From assembly GCF_020184175.1 (NCBI RefSeq), contig NC_065531.1, positions 32,695,213 through 32,759,212 of the forward strand: a stretch of DNA of 64,000 nt, in the 5' to 3' direction. The position numbers were made by a program, and so were the translations under genes. Shown here one piece after another: positions 13,061 through 28,007 of the stretch. How positions within the stretch are numbered: the stretch's first letter is position 1; every line of letters begins with the position of its first letter. Source of the stretch: Aphis gossypii (Eukaryota > Arthropoda > Insecta > Hemiptera > Aphididae). The notes under the pieces were generated by a model that ran no database searches, was not told the DNA's origin, and saw only the letters and a program-made list of their open reading frames with translations.

Positions 13061-14912
13061 GTATAATATTGATAAAATTATTAAATTAAAATAGTTTTAT
13101 ATAGAAGCTATAGATGGTCAAAGCTAACCTATAAATTTAATTTATAAGGTATGCAATCATGATGTTATGTTAATTTATCTATTGCAGAATTTTAGCTCTT
13201 TAGTATCAAACACTATTGTGTCTGTAGTATTTTCAACAAAACCCAAATCGAATATAATCGGATTTTGCGTTTTCTGTTAAATGAGTACATACATCTATTT
13301 ACAAGTATGTTATTGTATATGATTTATGAAAAACTAAAATTTACGTTTAAATAATAATGAGTTTATTAAATCATAAACGTTAATAATTTAGAAACAAAAT
13401 CCATAATAAAAAATAAAATAAAAAAGTGTATTATTCTTACTTAAAAATCATCGTGATTGACAGTTATAATACATTGTTAAATTATAATTACACTGGAAGT
13501 GTTAAAAACTGACGGTATAAAACTTAATGGATAAGTGGTAAATACTTTTGTGATAAGTGAAGGATGAGAAATTGTATTGCAACCCTTTTCAAAAACTATA
13601 TAATTGAACGTTGTTGAAAAGTAATTGGAAAGACAGGTCCGACAATAGCAACATTGGCAATTTATATAGTAGCACCCTAACAAAACGTTTTGCTAATGAC
13701 AACCTATTTGATTTACAATGAGTGAGTTCATCGCGGGGACGCTTATTAATAATAATTATATACTGACATTATTGTCATGTCCACTTATATAGTATGTATA
13801 AATAGGTAGGCAGTCACTGTTTACGATAGCACATTTACCCATGTTTAATAATTTATTATCAAATATTATTGTACATGCAAATTTATTGAAATATATTATA
13901 AAATATAGGTCAAAATCAAAAATTAGGTACAATAATAAATAACTAAAAATATAGGTACTGTGACAAATATTTCGATGTATAGTTATGGTGATAGATATTT
14001 TCACAGAATGAAAGTTACATATTTTTGGATTACCCAACTCTAACAAAATATTGAAAATACGAGGGAACTAAGTAAAAAAAAAAAAAATTATAATTTAAAT
14101 AGTTTGGCAAAAATTCCATGTTTATAATTATCTTTTCTCATACATTTACCTATTATTGTTGTGGTTGGTAAGTATTATGAAAACATAGTAAACCTAATTA
14201 TGTATCATAAAAAAAAATCGTGTGGATGGTTTTAGTTGTAAACTCTCCAGCTTTTAATCATAGTTTAATCGTTTATCATTTCAATATTTGTTTCTGTAAA
14301 ATAAAAATAATAATTGATTGATAGAATAATAATTTATCAGTTTCATTATCAAGACGTGTGGGCTACTGTAGCAATGGTTAAATATTTTTTTTCTATTATA
14401 ATATAACGTATACAATTTTGATAAGTATCATTAAGGAAATAAGTATATGCACTTAAATATAATTTTTTCTTTTTTATGTTTAAAAATGTAAGAAATTAAA
14501 TTTAAGAATTTAAGGATACATACTCATCATTCAAGCGTTGAAGTAACAAAAAAAAAAAAAAAAAAAAATAACAAACAAACCATCATAAATCTTTAATTTG
14601 ACAATTTAATCATGAATTATTAACTCAATGAAATTTTTGAAGTTTTTTGATACCAAGTGTAATGTTATATAGGTAAATGTCAGCATCTTAAGTTTTAAAA
14701 AATCGTTTACATTAATTGATACCAATAGGATTTTTGGGGAAATAATTCTTATGGTGTTTTTATTATTGTATTAGGTTAAAATCGATTTAAAAGAATGTCT
14801 CCCGTATAAATCGAGCAATTGAAAAACGAAAAATAGATTTTTGATTTTAAATCACTCACTGAGATTATTTTCAATATTTCTACAAATCAACTGGTAGGTA
14901 TACTTTGTAGTA

Positions 14913-14990
14913 CAGTAGACTTTCGATAATACAATTGAATCCATACTAAAGAAATCTAAATTAACAAAACAACAGATTATTTATTTTATT
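14913..14990 (+). mobile_element. Possible pogo/Tigger-like terminus
   Basis: TA followed by CAGTAGACTTTCGATAATAC matches the general form of pogo/Tigger-type ends (TA target, CAGTA start, CGATAAT a little inside). No opposite end (GTCTACTG) was found downstream, so this would be a solo or truncated end. Recognition is from memory of the family pattern. Confidence 0.35.
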
Positions 14991-15572
14991 AAAATATATA
15001 AATAATATTAATTTATTTCTATTGAATTAAATTAATCCTCTGATGGAATAAGCCTAAAAAATTATCAATTTTTTTTTTTTTTTTTGATATTATGCGTTTG
15101 AAACTTTTTCTTATAGTCGTTTAAGGAAAAATAGATAGTAAAAATAAAAAAGGCTTGATTACGAGACGTACGGGATAATCACATAGCCGTTTTGGATTAG
15201 TTAAATAGTCATTTAAAATTTAACTATTTAGTATTATGAATAAATTGTAAAAATCGTCTGAAAGTAAACATTTTAAATTGAATAGATAATATAAATATGA
15301 TATCTAATGTGCTAATGGAAGATTTTTTAAAAATGACTAACTTGATAAATTAAGTATTCAGTATTTATTATTTAAATTTAAATATTGTTCATTGAGCTAT
15401 AACTTATTATGACTTATTTTTAGAGTTTGTAAGATCGTGCATTAAAAAAAAAAAACGATTGGATTTGTTTACAACTATGTTTCTAAAAATGTTAAAATAT
15501 TCACTTAATATGCTGTAAAAAACAAGTTAACTATGCGATTAAAATTTATAAATATAAATATACTCATATATT

Positions 15573-15649
15573 GCTATATTTAAATTTATTAAAAAAACTT
15601 AATCTTTTTATAGCTATATTTAAATTTACTAAAAAAACTTAATCTTTTT
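15573..15649. repeat. Two-copy tandem repeat, 40-bp period
   Basis: Two adjacent copies beginning GCTATATTTAAATTTA and ending AAAAAAACTTAATCTTTTT, offset by exactly 40 bp (15573 and 15613). They differ mainly by one T/C change, so the duplication is recent. Confidence 0.85.
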
Positions 15650-17182
15650 CTGTAATTTTTAATTTTAGACGTACGAATAAATAAATAATAGTTTTTTTGT
15701 ATCTATTCGCTTATAACCGTTTTAATTGTTGTTTTAGGTGAAGTATTATTTATAACGACAAATTAACCACTATAACAGGTACTTATTTATTATATATTTT
15801 TAAAATTAAAATAGATAGTATTTTTTACTTAGTATTTAATACAAATTTTCAATAATGATGTATTATAAATACATTAATAAAAATGACTAGCATTTTAATA
15901 CAACCAAGCTTTCAAAAACTAAAATAAATTTAACTTATACGAGTCATCAGTACTAGTATAATATACGATTTTAATTTACAATTATAATACATTTAGTCTA
16001 GTCTTTAAAATAATATCATACCTAACAAAACATTAACGAAAAATAATAATTTTTTCTTCGTGTCTATTCTATACTTATGCTTTAACTTGAAAATTATAAA
16101 TAAAAATAACAATTGTGTTAATTATAATTAAAAATTAAATAGTATACAGTATAATTTACCATTCACTATTGTCTATTAGGTAATAGAATTACTGGAATTC
16201 CTTTTTTTGTCAAATGGTTATTAATATTTAGAAGTCTCTCGTGAGTTTTAAAGTTATATACTCAATTCTTGAAATTCACTTTAAGAAAATTGTATAAATA
16301 AAATGTGTAATTCAAAATTTATGAGCTATAATAACTAAAGATAAAAAAAGAAGACTATTCTAGAATACAAGAAAAAACTTTTTATAATTTATGTTATTTT
16401 AAAAAACTAACCAATATTTTTATAATCCAATTCGATAAACTCTTGTGTAAAATATAATTTGAGGCCCTTCTATAACTGTTCTTTAAACAGCATACTTTAC
16501 CGAATTTAGCAATATTGTAATAATAATGGCACTCTCAATACACATATTAACTATGATAGTTTTAGTACTATATTATAGATTAGTTTTTTAATGTATAAGT
16601 TATTACAATGTGAATAATTCATGAACTGCAAGCAATAACGCACTAATAAACAAAACTGATGACACAATAGGTACGAGTTTTTAGGCTTGCGTCATATATT
16701 ATATATACATGCATTTAGGTGAAGGATGTTCATTAATATGTGTATATTTAAGATTAAGATTGAGAGTATTATCATATTAGAATTGTATATTATAATATGT
16801 ATAAAGAATTGAACTATATTAGTTCGAAATTTGTTTTTAATTTATGATAATTTCAAATTATGTTTTACAATAAATATGCGCGGTTATAATTATTCTAGTA
16901 CTACTTTATTGGGACAAATATAGTTGTATAGAACGCGGCAGTCACTTGTGAAAGATTTTTTAATTTGTGGTGGGGTTGGAACTGAAAAAAACGTATAAAA
17001 TAGATACATTTATAGGTATAGTAAATAGTATTAATTCAATCGATAAGCGGCAAAAGTGACGAGAACACTATAGTCTGTAATAGCTGTATTCTATTACGTT
17101 ATGCATTATTACAAATAAGATAACAAAATATTTAATAAAATCGATCAAAAATGAAAAACACGATGTATATAGTTTTGGTAAT

Positions 17183-17200
17183 GGGGGAGTTAAGTCCCCC
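17183..17200. repeat. Short perfect hairpin GGGGGA...TCCCCC
   Basis: A 6-bp stem of five G:C pairs and one A:T pair, with loop GTTAAG. It is followed by a C-run, GCGGCCC and GGCATGG, conspicuous in A/T-rich surroundings. It may be part of a transposon remnant; function unknown. Confidence 0.5.
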
Positions 17201-18300
17201 CCGCGGCCCTGGCATGGAGGCATATATTATATTATATATTTATTCTTCGTGCATTTTCATAGTTTCACTACTATGGTTTACCACTCATATCATTGACATA
17301 CGTATATGAGTATTACATTACTGTGTAGACATGTGTATAATTTAACAATAAAATAAGTTACACTAAATTAGTTCGACAATTTATTTATTTGTATACATGT
17401 ATGCATCTTACCACAGTAGATAACGTGTTTATAGATCACTGAATAACTAGGTGTAATTTCTATTACTAAATAATTATACGTCTTACATAATTGTTTTGAA
17501 TAGTTACAGCATCTGCATATTTACGATAGATTGAATAAACCATTTAATTAAAGGCTACCTAACGAATTGGGTAACGAACGTGTAAAATATATGAACATCG
17601 ATAATTCTAAGCTTTCAATATTATAATATTTTTAATTTATGAAAAAAAGGATAATTAAGATTTACATACATATGTAAAATACATAAACGTTGCAATACAT
17701 TCCAATATTAACTGAAACGATTTAAATCTATTATCAACCCACAGAAACATTTCTTACTTTAAATTTTTAATTGATTAAAAATTCGTTCTATTTTAAACAT
17801 TTTTAAAAGTAAATTTACATAGAAATTTGCGTTTGATGGTGGCTTTTATAAAAACTGTTTTCGGAAAATGTTTACTAAATTATTAATAAATATAAAATAA
17901 ATACAATTATTGAATAACGTACTTATCAAAAATTGAATTGCATCTATTTAAATTGTTTAAACGTGTTTTTGATTTAAGTATATTTTATTGTTAACTTGTA
18001 AATAATTAAATCATGTTAAATACCATAAATAGGTACCTACCTACCTAAACAGTAGTGACGATAAACGGGACGTATGTACCTATTTATATTATTTATTGAC
18101 ATATTGTCATAATATTGAGTTTCATCGTATATTGCGATCCCTTATAGTAGGGTGAGATGTTACACGAATTTGAATTGCTGTACAAAAAATAACAACATAA
18201 ATTGATCGATAATAATTTATGAAAACACCTATGCACATTTTTCAGATACGATGATTTCTGTCACCCTCATAAATATAATAATGCCTACCGATACATGTAG

Positions 18301-21300
18301 CAGATATTGAAGGAGATTCAATACACATTGCCAGAGGCAGGGCGAATTTATGTTATCGTAAGCGCGTGTTATTTTTATGTTAAGAAAACGAACAAAGGTG
18401 TTTTTAGGCAGTCACTTGAAATAATATATATCTACAAGGATGTGTGCGAGTGTGTTTTGTCATTCATGGGGGTTGTATAATAAATAAAATGAATTATTTT
18501 CGTTGTATGGCCCCCGTTCAAAGGACGATAGGATATCCCAAATCCCATGTATTCACACCGTGCACGACCTGTCAAAACAAACTAAAATACATCCACCGTG
18601 TCATTTTCTACGTTTATGAATACTTTTGGTACACAACAACATCCTCTGCCATGAGAATGAAACGAGAGTTTAGTGTTCTAAACAATTGGTAGTATGTATA
18701 ACAAATCAACCTATGAAAATATAATAAATTTAAAGAAAACATTATCAAAATAAGAAAAAAAACCTGGGAAATTGTTTTGCTATACAGTACCTAGGTTTTG
18801 TTTCGAGTGTACCGCGTCATTGAATAGGGGAATGTGATAGTTGTGATGAATTTTAATTAAATGGTCAGCCGCTTCTATATCTAATTCTACATCTATTTTT
18901 CAATATAATATATTTAGGAAGGTATATTACCTACTATCACCATTGACTACAGGTATATTGTAAAACATATACTTAATGCTATTATTAAATCATTTTTATA
19001 TTAGTAGCACGGTTTGTTAAACTAAATTTTATCAAAATTATTGCATATTTTATAGTAATAAATAAAAATTAATATAAAATAAATTAGTCAAATTGTTTAC
19101 AACAAATACAAATTGTTATTTTTCGTTTGATTACCTATATAATTTTGTTAATAATTGAACTTTAAATTAAATCAAATTGTGCTTGTTAATTTTCGATATT
19201 TTTAAAATTCTGTAATACTTATTTATAAATAATCATATACTGATGTACTAAATTTAAAGTTTCAGCCATTAAAATTGAAAATTGCATTAAACTTTAACTA
19301 CAGAAATAGTCATAAATTTTTAAATAAAACAAATACATTTATGGATTAATCTAATAAGATTAAGTTAAAAGAAATAGTGGATCAAATTTCCAAGTTTTTG
19401 ACACAACTTAATACAAACATTTTCAGGTAAAACGTATGCATATTATCAAAAAAAAAAATAAAAATAACAATAAATAATACAATTGCGTATGGCTTATTCT
19501 ATTATTAAATAGCTTAAAAATAGTAAAAAGTATCGTTTAATGTAGAAAATTATAATTTAAATTCAATTTAAGAGTTGAATGTTTCGAGTTTCTACGATTA
19601 AAATTTTTTTTAGTTGATATAAAATAACTAGAATTGTTTTATCACACATTTTTTAGGACAAGGTGATATTGTTATTTTGCGTAAATTAAGTAAAAATGTC
19701 AACTTAAAATACTAATAAGAAATGTAAGTGAGTTTAAGCTATTTTTTTTTAATTCTAGTAAGGATGGTTTATGAAGAACCTTGACTTAAATATTATATTA
19801 GGTATACCAATTTAAATTTTTTTAATTTTTAACTATAAATTACTTTAGTAGTTTTTGTGATTTTGATAAGAATTTTCAAAATTGCAATGCTTGTAAAAAA
19901 AAGAAAATTTGAATACATAATATATTACATATTTTTATGTTTGATAAAAAAAAAAACTTATAATGAACCTAGTATTAAATATTTAAATGTTCTGAATACA
20001 ATTTTTTTAATATAAATTGAAAAAAAATGTTTATAAATGGCACAAGATATTTAAATATTATTTTTGGTTATTATAGAATGAACTGAATGAAGTCAGACAC
20101 ACAAAAGAAACATACTATTATTTAATTACTTAATACTTTTAGGATCTAAAAATTTATATAATTTTGGAAACAAATACAAAGAAAACGATATAATTTTAAA
20201 TGTATTAAAGGCAACATATTTATATTTTATAGCTTATAGAAGTTATACAAGAATAATACTAATAAGTTTTTAATTTTTAAAATATATATTTCACGTTATT
20301 TTAATTAATTACTTAATTTATTCTAATTAAATAATTTGTACAAAAATATTGGCATATTTTATGGTTCATTTTATTTGGTCCCATTATTAAATTCTAAGAA
20401 CTTTATGCTTTATTTCTTTACTATAAACACGTTGATATAAAATATGTGTATTGTATAATTAATACTATTTTAGCCAATGAATAATTTAATTCATCATATC
20501 CCTTGCTATAATAATCAAGATAATTTAATTTTAAAATATATTGATTATTTTGATTTGAAAATTTTGTATAATAGTAAATTGAGTTCTAATACATAATTTG
20601 TATTTTATAAACAACTTGTAATAGATCTAGTTTAAGTTTAATGAATAATATTATAACACATATCTATATTTCAGTATGCCTATAATAAATGTTTTTACTC
20701 CCTGTACTTAATTAAGCATTATTTTGTATTGACGATTACGTATACTTAATATTTTTAACTTCGTATATAATTCAATTTTCAAATATTACTTAAAAATTAA
20801 ATTAAATTTGTAGTAGATATCTATATAATAATATAACTACTATTAAAAAATGAATTTTACTCATGTCCTAACTTCCTTACTTTAAAATCAAAAAATAATA
20901 AAATAATAAATATAAATTATTTATAATATAACTAAATCAGTTTTTAAACTTTTACAACATACATAAAAATCTAATTATTTTATTAAAATAGAAAATAAGA
21001 GTTTCGAATTAATGATTTAAAATATCGAGACAATCATGACGATAGCTAATTATTTGTTTAAAAATAAATTATTATACGTAGAATTTAATAAGAAAATATT
21101 CTGTTTTTGAATAGGATATTAAAACATTAAATAATATTTAATATTAAATTCGAAAAATGATAACAATAAAAAAATGTAGAAAATATATATTTTTAAACAT
21201 TTTTGCTTCATTGTGACTCCAAATAATATTGTAAAAAATAAATATTTATAAAAGCATTAATATTTTTTGGGATGATAAAATGTTAACAGTTAAAATAATA

Positions 21301-21999
21301 TTTTTCTGTATGTCAGGACTAGCTTGGTCACTGTTCCAGTAAAATAGTAAATTAGTGGATTTGATTATTTCACATGTAAATTAAAAATATATTCTTAATA
21401 AAAATACCATTACAAGTCTACAATCGAATATATAACATATATGAATATTGATGTATATGTATAATACTAAATTTTGTTAAATATTTTAGATAATACCTAT
21501 CGGGAATTTTAACAAAAAATCTGCATAATAAATTTAAATTGAATTTTCGTACATAAAATAAATTATACGTAACTAACTTTGTATACTTTCAAAATAAATT
21601 ATTATATAAGGAACACAGAAGATAGAAATAATTATTAGGTGTCTATTCTTACTATTATAGCAATGTAATATTATATATAATTAATTGTACAATATATTAA
21701 ACTAAAAAATGTATGCATTTAATAAATTATTTGAAAATTTATTCTAGATAAGCATTAATTAAAAAAAAAGTTTTTTGCTTTCAATATTTTGTAAAAATAT
21801 ATGAAATAGCTGCTTTTTCATACGCAGTACAAAATAATACTTATTTTAATGGTTTATACGAGATTCTTTTTAATTATTTGATGTATTCTTTATTTATTAA
21901 TGAAATACCCAGTATACTGGTTCTCATTTAATCCGAGGCAAATATGAAAGGACATATTTTCACATTTGCATAGCACAATCCATCCTGTGAAGGTAGAGT
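18301..21999. other. No gene recognised
   Basis: The first few hundred bases (18.3-18.85 kb) have slightly higher G+C. The plus-strand open frame at 18444-18692 matches no family I know and has no splice context. The remainder is plain A/T-rich sequence with poly-A/T runs. Confidence 0.5.
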
Positions 22000-22760
22000 A
22001 CAATAATCATCATTCGTCTGCTTTCCTTTTTTTTTAATGATTCTTCCGTGGCTCCGTTTATTTATTATTATATGTTTAGTATATAATTTTTTTTTTTTCA
22101 TATAATTTCTAGACCGTCGGCTATGTACAAAAGCACTCGGAACAGTATATACTTTACATAAAAACCCGCAATACACTATTATAAAATATACGTAGGTATA
22201 TATAATTATTTATTCCTGTACCGCCATTTGCCTAAGCATGCAAAAAAACAAAAAAAAAAAAAAAAAAAAAATGGAAAAACGCCTCCATTTCCTCCTCAGC
22301 TTGTTTATTATTATTTTACACAACAAAGCGGTTTCCCCACCCTATTTCTGGGCCGACAGAATAAAAAAAAAAAACCCTTTAAATACGAATAATGAATATA
22401 TTATAATCGTTTTTGCTTCCTCTATAGTCTAACTGAAGCTGCATTGAAAAAAGGTAGAATACATAATGACGACGAGCTACCATTGGCGTAGGGCCCTCTT
22501 TTTATAATAATATCATAAGCGAATCTTGACGACGTTTTATATTCACAAAATGTGGGATGGGCAAAAAACTTAAACTTTAAGGTCTAAACATGCTGTAAAA
22601 ATCCAGTAAGGGTATTTTATAATGTGGTCATAATTGGATTGTGTCGGTATTCATGGACCAAGTGGATGAGTAATTGTGCAGAAAATATGAGTCGCTACGG
22701 GATTCCGCCGTTTATGCATTAATTTATTGCTCAGTGTTCTTAACGAGTTCAGAACTTGGG
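22000..22760. other. G+C-elevated island without an assignable gene
   Basis: Mixed-composition block containing a long A-run (about 22251-22270). Open frames on either strand (21928-22176 minus, 22238-22432 plus) are Lys-rich because they cross A/T runs, and they show no domain. The block could be regulatory or an untranslated exon; nothing decides this. Confidence 0.3.
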
Positions 22761-25700
22761 AATTCAAAGTTTACTGAATTACATTAACTAGTGAAATTTT
22801 AATTAGACATTGTAAACTTATAGACGGCTTCTGCCTAGTAATTACAAACTGTCAGAAGTAAATAATATAATTTTCAATCATAAACTTAAATTTAATATTT
22901 CACATACACAATTATTTATGAAGTTTATTCCTTCATAAATATAAAAATTACATAGTACAATATTATAACAATAATATGCTAATGTTATAACTAATTTATT
23001 TGAACTAGAAGATCATATCATATCATGAATTTTAATTTAAACAATACCTATGAAATACTTTTTTTAAGTAATTGAAAATATAGAATTTTATTTATAAGAA
23101 CTTTTATTTCATTGACTTAATATTCAAAACTGAAGTTTAAAACAAAACAGACATCTATAGGTTTATTTTAACATACAACTTATAATTAATAATACAACTA
23201 ATATGATAGTTTGATACCTAATAGTATATATATATATAAGAAATACTAATCATCAATTAAATAACACATATATAATATTTGACTATTTTATAATAAGTAA
23301 AAACTATGACTAAATATTTACACTGTATCGTGTATTCTCATGTATTAAACCCGACGGTTGAGTAGTTAGTTTTTTAACAAAAGTGTCCAACTATTTTATA
23401 AATATAATTAAACATGTATTAAAGTAAATTAATTATAAAAGATTAATATATTAAATAAAAAATTTCTGTTTAAATTTTTTAATATTTGTATCATTTTGAG
23501 TAATCATAGTAAAAATTTTGTTGTAACAGATTACAGAATCTTTCTTATTGTTTTTAATTTTTAAATTACGTTTGAATACGCTACAAATACAAAACTAGGA
23601 ATTAAATAAACATATTTTATTATATTAAATTTATTAGTTATATAAATTAATTTAATAAAGTACAAGTCGATATTTTCCATGAGTTATGTCCAAAAAGTTA
23701 CTACATTTTAAATTTTTCTAATAAATTATTGATAAGTAGGTACTTGAAGTTATAAAAAAATGGAAACTTAAATATTTTTTAACAAAAATGTGTAAATAAT
23801 TTATTTGAAAGTTTTGTAAAATAGTTATTTTAGATTTCAAGTGGAGAGAAAAATGTATTGATTTACGACGATTTTTTTTTGTGTATGAATGCATGATAAG
23901 TTGTCAAAAATTCTTCGATTTTCAACTATGAGATTGGTTTTGAAAAGAAAATTGGGTCTGGTGTGTACTATAAAAAAATCAAAATTAAAAATTCATAGTG
24001 ATTATTTTTATAATTCAGAAAAATACTGTACTTGTTATATAAATTTTAAAATATTTTAACTTTTTTAAACTCTTAATAGATTATAAAATTTTTCAATTTC
24101 TCAATTTTTTTTTTTATAAATTTTAATAAAAAAAAAAATTGTGAATTGCTAAAATGTATTAATGAGTGGTTTATTTTTTTAATGAAAAAACATCAAAAAT
24201 CTATTGTTTATATATTTTTTTATTAATATTTAAATCTAAATTTGACAAAAATCAAATGTATTTCGAAAACAGTAAATTATTTTATAGTTAGAAATTCATG
24301 AATATTTTTCTAGTTATATTTAAAATTTGAAAATTTAATAAAAAATTCTTCATATCTTTTTCAATCTTTATATATAAAAAAGAAATCTAACTATAAATAA
24401 AATTAATTTGTAGTGATGTTTGAATTTAAAATTTTTATAATAATGGATACTCACTCTAATAATAACTATTTCTTCCGAAATAATAATTTTTTTAATTCAA
24501 AAACAAATAACCGTAAATATTTAAACTAACCCTAGATATTTTAAATTTTCAAAAGTTGCTTATGTTATCACATATATAGTTTAACTTTTTTAAAAAAAAT
24601 GATTAAAAGTTTAATACAAATTGAGCATTTTTATTTCAAATTTACTTATTTAAACGAAAAATAACATTAAACATTATTCGTGTAATTTACAACTTTTACA
24701 TATATTATATTATTATATTTGAAATTTATTATACAAAATAACATTTCAAAATATTATTTATTTAGACTACGAATTTATCTTTACTATTCTACGCTCTTTA
24801 AAGATAGATTTTATTATATTTTGAGTTATGAATATAAATTAATATAATATTATGATATAGATATATATTATTATAACAATCAAATATTTATTATATTAAT
24901 TAAGGAATTCCTATACACTTAATGAAATATTTATAATCAAAAAAGAAATATGGCAAATTAATTTTTACCTCCCTTGATATTCGAGTTATTAAGACTCGAC
25001 TATATTATAATAAATTCAATATTTTTAGGAAAATTGTCAATCACATAAAAAGTTATCAATATATTATATTACCTTAATATTAAAAGTAAAATAAATTACT
25101 TTAATAGCTTATATATATAAAAATATATATATATATCTATGTATATATATATATCATAAAAATATAACTGTTTATATAGGCTGATAGACCGATCATGACA
25201 CATCATTAAATTCAAATTTAACACTCCTATAATAGTATCCTATTCGACACCTAATACACAATTATTGATATTCACTTATTTAACTTTTTTAATATGATGT
25301 CCTGAAAGAACATTATGTAATATAAAAATTAGATATCTTATTTTAAAATTAAATATAAACGTAAGTTTTCTTTTTACGGTTAACTTTGATACAATAAATC
25401 TATTAAGACAATATTTATAAAAACTTTAATATTAATTCAAGTAAGCATTTCCAAAAACTCTGAAATATCATCAACGCTCATTACAACTGATTTTACTCCG
25501 CTAAAATTTTTGTTATTGGATATTGTTATCTAATATTTACTAAAATATTAAATTATTCCATTATTAAAAAAAAAAAAAAAAAAATTATATTTTGGAATGT
25601 CAACATTTCCATATCAAAATAGCGATCGCCCTATGAACGTAATTGAGTTGTTTATATGTCAAACCTTAAATGTATGATTTTTTATTTACTTTAGCAATTT

Positions 25701-27394
25701 ACCTATTTATTAACATACTCTTTATGTTATGTCTCTAACTTATCGATACATTTTACACTATTACAATATAAGCATTAGAGCCCCAGGAAAATAAATACAG
25801 TTTTATGATATTTCTTAAAAATCCCAAGAATTCTTATAGGTTTTAAAAATGAATTAATTTTTTCGAGGAATAGAGGGTTTTATAAGATAGAGTTATACGT
25901 ATGTTGTAGGCCAGTTTCCGAACACTGAACTATAGAGTATATGAAATATTGTGCTTTGAATAGCTTTTAACTTTAAATAACTTAATTTTCTATTATACAT
26001 GATCAATAAAATAATAACAATGATTCAAATGTTATACAATAATTTATAAATAGGTAATTAATAACGTGATAAATTTATCTATCTCAATTTACTTATAATT
26101 TATATACCTATAGGTTATAATTATTATAGAACTAATATCCAATTATCATCACTTTAAATATATAACTTATTTTATGTAGGATTAAAATCGTAATAATATG
26201 ATCACTTATTAGTCGTAGAATTCCAATCTAAAATGATACTTACTGAGGAAATAAATTTACAAGTATTATATACAAATATACCAAATGTAATGACATCATC
26301 ATTTATAAATAAATATTTGACAAATAATTCAGAAATAAACTTCTACAAAACTGTATAACCAATGTAAAGATTACATTTTCAAATATCACTGGGAATAAAC
26401 GGGTTCCGGGGTCCCTTAATTTGCATCTGAATATTAAAACGTGGTTTGTAGGGGAGATTTTTTTGCCAATCCAAATCCAAATTTCAAAACTCGTAACTGT
26501 GAGTTAGTTTTTTTTTTGTCCACAGGGTCCCGAGGGTGTTTAAAAGAGATTGGAAATCGAATTCTATTACGCCCTCTCGTATACATTAGAAAAAAAAAAC
26601 ATAAATTAATCTATGATTGGTATTTGAGCCATTTGCTTGTGACATATACATATAACTTAAAATTACATAATTATTTGTTTGTATTTTACTAAAGAATATA
26701 AATACATTGCATTCAATGTATTAAATACAGTTTTTTATGTATAGTATATAAGTATAATATATTTAAAATAACACTGTAATCATATTGTTTTTAAAATTAA
26801 AAAAAACACACACTAAATTTAATGTTAAATTCATGTTCGTTTTAATAATATGGTTCATTCATAATCATAGTAGTTTATCATTTTATAATGGTATTATTTC
26901 AATAATATATAAATAGTTATTTTAAAACTGAAATATTTTCCACTTTGCAAACATTATATGTAATTAACCATTTTAAAACAAGTTTTAAAAAAAAAAATTT
27001 TAATAGTTGTTTATTGTAATAAGTTATTATTGAAATTTAAAATATGCACATCGGTTTTTAATGATGGAAACTGATTTACCTATTCATTTTACTGTTTGAA
27101 TGAAATTTACCAAAGTAGATCAAATCGATGATCCATTTACGTCTGTAGATTATCTATAGGTGGTTTATACTCGTATTATTAAAATATTTCATGCATTTTC
27201 ACCCCAATATTAAACCCTCTGAAAGAGCACGGTTCTATAACAAAAATTATGACAAAAACTTTTGATTAATACTATGACTTCTACAAGATCCACAATTCAC
27301 ACATTTCAATTTTATGTGGTAATCGTAGAGTCGAAAAACTGATTTCATAATTTGCTCATAAAAAGTAACATATTATGTAATATGTATATTATAT
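22761..27394. other. A/T-rich stretch, no gene seen
   Basis: Contains AT microsatellites around 25100-25153 and a 19-base A-run at 25566-25584. A more G/C-containing segment at 26.40-26.56 kb has TTCCGGGGTCCC and, 120 bp on, CAGGGTCCCGAGG, which could be a transposon scrap. The open frame at 26441-26692 spans it and is not convincing. Confidence 0.5.
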
Positions 27395-27402
27395 ATATTA
27401 GG

Positions 27403-27782
27403 CAAGCCTGGGCATAAACGAGTTAAAAAGTTAAAGTTAAGTTAATTTTAACTTTTTAACTTAACTTTTTTGAGTTTAATTTTCATTAACTTAATTTTTA
27501 ACTTAATTGATGTTTATTGATATTAACTTAATAAATAACGAGTTATTTTCAATAAAATCTAAGTTACGTTATTTTATAAATAATTAAACTATAAATAAAC
27601 CTAACCTAACGCTAACATATAAAAAAATAACTTTTTCTTAACTTTTTAATAAGTTAAAAAAATATATGTATAAACTTTTAACTTAACTAAGTTAACCAAA
27701 AATGTTATTAACTTTTTCTTATTGATACATATTAACTTAACTTAACTAAATTAAAAAAAAATCATTAACTTGCCCAGCCTTG
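27403..27782. mobile_element. hAT-type MITE, 380 bp, 8-bp TSD ATATTAGG
   Basis: The left end CAAGCCTGGGCA and the right end TGCCCAGCCTTG are inverted copies with one mismatch in 12. The element is flanked on both sides by the direct repeat ATATTAGG (27395-27402 and 27783-27790), the 8-bp duplication expected of the hAT superfamily. The interior has no coding capacity and consists largely of repeated TTAACTT/AAGTTAA words that can fold on themselves, as in many insect MITEs of this type. Such elements are moved by a transposase supplied in trans; none is encoded here. The intact duplication implies a fairly undisturbed insertion. Confidence 0.88.
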
Positions 27783-28007
27783 ATATTAGGTATACCTACA
27801 TAGTACACAAATGTCACAAAATGTATAGTACATTATATTGAATACAATATGTTCTGAACCAATAAGTAATATTGTTTAAAAACGAACGTTAGAACGTTAG
27901 CTATTATTTTTATTCCATTTATACAATATTTATGTTCGTTCGATTTCATTTCAAGTTTTATTGATGAGTACATTATCTTTTATAACTATACAGTATACAC
28001 TATAAAA

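Larger units (their letters stand above)
13061..18300. other. A/T-rich stretch, no gene seen
   Basis: Contains a 21-base poly-A run at 14548-14568, a pogo-like terminus (14913), a 40-bp tandem duplication (15573) and a G/C hairpin (17183). Open frames at 13477-13683 and 13756-14046 (minus) are Ile/Tyr/Phe-rich, lack recognisable motifs and look accidental. Confidence 0.5.

Noticed and set aside
14548..14568. Long poly-A run as a possible retrotransposon tail
   Set aside because: No reverse-transcriptase, SINE-like head or target duplication was found next to it; similar runs are common in the window.
22238..22432. Apparent small secreted protein (Lys run then hydrophobic stretch)
   Set aside because: The start is within a poly-A run, the hydrophobic part is A/T-rich sequence, and no homologous motif or exon border is visible.
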